Source: Actinomycetota bacterium
GTDB lineage: Bacteria > Actinomycetota > CADDZG01 > WHSQ01
Assembly: GCA_030446465.1 (NCBI GenBank)
Contig: JAUJNI010000002.1
Span: 1 to 41,042, forward strand
Reading direction: 5' to 3'
Length of the DNA stretch: 41,042 nucleotides
Shown piece by piece: positions 39,509-41,042 of this stretch (the stretch's first letter is position 1; the number at the start of each line of letters is the position of its first letter). The notes beneath the pieces were generated by a model. That model saw only the letters and a program-made list of their open reading frames with translations. It did not search any database and was not told where the DNA came from. A program made the position numbers and the translations under genes.

Positions 39509-40561
39509 GTGCGGAAATTCTTCTCGGTAGCGCTCACCTCGGCCCTGGCTGCTGTCCTCGTAGCCGGCCCTGCCAGCAGCACCACGTCTGATCCCTATCG
39601 CTCGAAGCAGTGGGGTCTGGACAAGATCCAGGCCGAGCAGGCATGGCCGACGGCCGACGGCACAGGGGCCCTCATCGCCGTCGTCGACACCGGTGTCGAT
39701 CTCGGCCACCCCGACCTGTCCTCGAAGATCGTTAGCTACTCCGACGCCGACTTCAGCGAGCCCAACGGCACCTGCACCGGCAGCAAGAAGAACCGAACTT
39801 GCACCCAAGACGGAGCGCAGGACAAGAACGGCCACGGGACGCACGTCGCCGGCATCGCGGCAGCCATCACCAACAACGGAACCGGCGTTGCGGGTACCGC
39901 CCCGGGGGCCAAGATCCTGCCCGTGAGAGTTCTCGACGCCGATGGCTCAGGAACCACCGACCAGGTCGCCAAGGGCATCCGCTACGCCGCCGACAAGGGG
40001 GCCGATGTGATCAATCTCTCGCTTGGGTTCCTCTCGGGCCTTGGGGAGGTCGTCAGCCTCACCGGCGCCCTGGACCCTGTGCACAGCGCCATCGACTACG
40101 CCTGGAGCAAAGGTGCGGTCGTTGTGATCGCAGCCGGCAACGACGGGTTTGCGCTGTGCGCTGAGCCGTCCGCTCACCCGAAGGCGGTGTGCGTGGGAGC
40201 GACCGACTCGCGGGACGTCCGCAGCTTCTATTCCAACTCCGACACGACGATGACCAAGCAGTTCCTCGTGGCGCCTGGTGGCGACGCGCTGACCTGCGCG
40301 GGCGACATCTTCTCGACCTACCTTCGTAGCGAGCCCGTCTCCTCGTGCTCGCCTCAGCAGGGCTACGAGGCCCTCGCCGGCACCTCGATGGCGACGCCTC
40401 ACGTCGCCGGAGTCGCCGGTCTTCTCGCCGGTAAAGGCCTCGGGAACCAGGCAATCGTCGACTGCCTCCTGCGTACGAGCGACGACCTCGGCGTCCCGGG
40501 CCGCGACCCGATCTACGGCTACGGCCGGGTAAACGCCTTCAGGGCCGTCTCGGGCTGCTAG
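39509..40561 (+). CDS. Secreted subtilisin-like serine protease
   Basis: A 350-residue protein with a GTG start at 39509 preceded by AAGGAGG (39498-39504). A signal peptide (KFFSVALTSALAAVLVAGPA) leads to a mature S8 protease with no long propeptide. The catalytic triad is complete: Asp in VVDTGVDLGHP, His in NGHGTHVAGI, Ser in LAGTSMATPHVAGVAG. Four or more cysteines could form disulfides outside the cell. The same frame is open upstream through the shifted mutM, but that is not part of the protein. A strong terminator follows. Confidence 0.94.
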   Translation: MRKFFSVALTSALAAVLVAGPASSTTSDPYRSKQWGLDKIQAEQAWPTADGTGALIAVVDTGVDLGHPDLSSKIVSYSDADFSEPNGTCTGSKKNRTCTQDGAQDKNGHGTHVAGIAAAITNNGTGVAGTAPGAKILPVRVLDADGSGTTDQVAKGIRYAADKGADVINLSLGFLSGLGEVVSLTGALDPVHSAIDYAWSKGAVVVIAAGNDGFALCAEPSAHPKAVCVGATDSRDVRSFYSNSDTTMTKQFLVAPGGDALTCAGDIFSTYLRSEPVSSCSPQQGYEALAGTSMATPHVAGVAGLLAGKGLGNQAIVDCLLRTSDDLGVPGRDPIYGYGRVNAFRAVSGC

Positions 40562-40590
40562 CCACAACCACCAAGCGTTAGGCGGAGGGA

Positions 40591-40614
40591 GCGGCCCCGG
40601 GCAACCGGGGCCGC
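40591..40614 (+). terminator. Strong hairpin terminator of the subtilase gene
   Basis: GCGGCCCCGG-GCAA-CCGGGGCCGC is a perfect 10-bp GC stem with a 4-base loop, 29 bases after the stop codon, followed by TTCTACTTTT. This is a good intrinsic terminator. Confidence 0.88.
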
Positions 40615-40825
40615 TTCTACTTTTGCGCCTTGCAGCGCCGCCGGCCCACCCTTCTCTGTTGCATGGTGTGCGCTATACGCCCACGGTGCAGGAGAGAAGG
40701 ACACACAAGCTCACTCAAGGCGGGGGTCCGCCCTGCCCGTGTGGTCTGCACCACAATTTGCCCACGGTGGGCACGGAAAACTAGACTTGCTTGTCGTCGG
40801 TTCCCTGACTGATACGAGGGCGGTC

Positions 40826-41042
40826 GTGCAGCAGGCGCAACACTCGTCAGAAGGCTCCTCTGTACCCGCGCCGCCGTCGCGCCGGTCGTCCCCTTCTCTC
40901 CTCGCAGTCGGCCTGCTGGTCGTCATCGCGGCCGGAGCAATTGGCCTCTATTTCATGTCACGCGCGGAACAAGACGCGTCCTCGAACACTGAGATCGGCC
41001 CACGAGAAAACGGCTTCGCCCTCACAGACGACGAGGCAATAG
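40826..41042 (+). CDS. N-terminal part of a single-pass membrane protein (runs off the window)
   Basis: A GTG at 40826 opens a frame to the window end (72 codons). It reads a Ser/Pro-rich cytoplasmic start, then one clear membrane helix SLLAVGLLVVIAAGAIGLYF (residues ~27-47), then a charged outside part (SRAEQDASSNTEIGPRENGF). This layout suits an anchored extracytoplasmic protein, such as a thioredoxin-like or other secreted-domain protein, but the family cannot be told from this part. The start has no strong ribosome site, so it is tentative. Confidence 0.55.
   Translation, partial: MQQAQHSSEGSSVPAPPSRRSSPSLLAVGLLVVIAAGAIGLYFMSRAEQDASSNTEIGPRENGFALTDDEAI

Noticed and set aside
38654-40561. 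A 635-codon protein joining mutM to the subtilase
   Set aside because: The frame is open only because of the shift in the poly-G run. mutM normally ends with its zinc finger at 39378, and the subtilase has its own ribosome site and signal peptide at 39509.
1-41042. CRISPR array, rRNA or tRNA genes
   Set aside because: I saw no regularly spaced repeats, no ribosomal RNA signatures and no cloverleaf-like sequence with a TTCRANNC arm. A tRNAscan or Infernal run would settle this.

Overview
The window looks like a chromosomal segment from an uncultured high-GC actinobacterium (Actinomycetota). Supporting signs are high GC, frequent GTG starts, an F420-type luciferase-like oxidoreductase, a PASTA-domain Ser/Thr kinase, an actinobacterial-type transaldolase C-terminus and a short beta-carbonic anhydrase of the mycobacterial type. 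I see no rRNA, tRNA or CRISPR array.

Region A (1-17,000) is loosely packed and eroded. It holds the end of a transaldolase, an orphan ubiquitin-like (multiubiquitin-family) protein, a SufR-like Fe-S regulator, GTP cyclohydrolase I, a DUF2231-Rieske membrane protein, a TPR protein, a GH15 glucoamylase/trehalase and a small membrane protein. A decayed second SufR-like gene is cut by a decayed DDE transposase, which also cuts a lipoprotein gene. Next come a His-motif polytopic membrane protein with its secreted His-rich partner behind a striking nested palindrome, a chlorite-dismutase-like heme protein, a TetR remnant, carbonic anhydrase, a cluster of toxin-antitoxin genes (dead HicB, HicB with frameshifted HicA, intact RES/Xre) and a glycosidase fragment.

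Region B (17,100-41,042) is compact and mostly intact. It has an SRPBCC protein, an LLM oxidoreductase, a tyrosine recombinase, DUF456, a threonine dehydratase-like enzyme and a VOC ring-cleavage dioxygenase. Then comes a MerR-controlled divergent pair of an MBL-fold hydrolase and a polytopic membrane protein fused to a short-chain dehydrogenase. A lipid block follows (acyl desaturase, TetR regulator, patatin, PlsC-like acyltransferase), then a PLP decarboxylase, a secreted protein, the PASTA kinase, a beta-propeller lipoprotein, a metallophosphoesterase, a nucleotidyltransferase, a DUF488 protein, a frameshifted secreted protein, a twice-frameshifted mutM, a secreted subtilase with a clear terminator, and the start of a membrane protein.

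The most unusual signal is a pair of homologous membrane proteins (10,415-11,554 and the N-terminal half of 22,177-24,723). Both carry a twice-repeated D-x-x-[WA]-H ... H motif in membrane segments. One is paired with a His-rich secreted protein behind a repressor-like palindrome; the other carries a periplasmic-type domain and a fused dehydrogenase. The orphan ubiquitin-like protein is the second. Functions are inferred from recognised motifs only; no database search was run.
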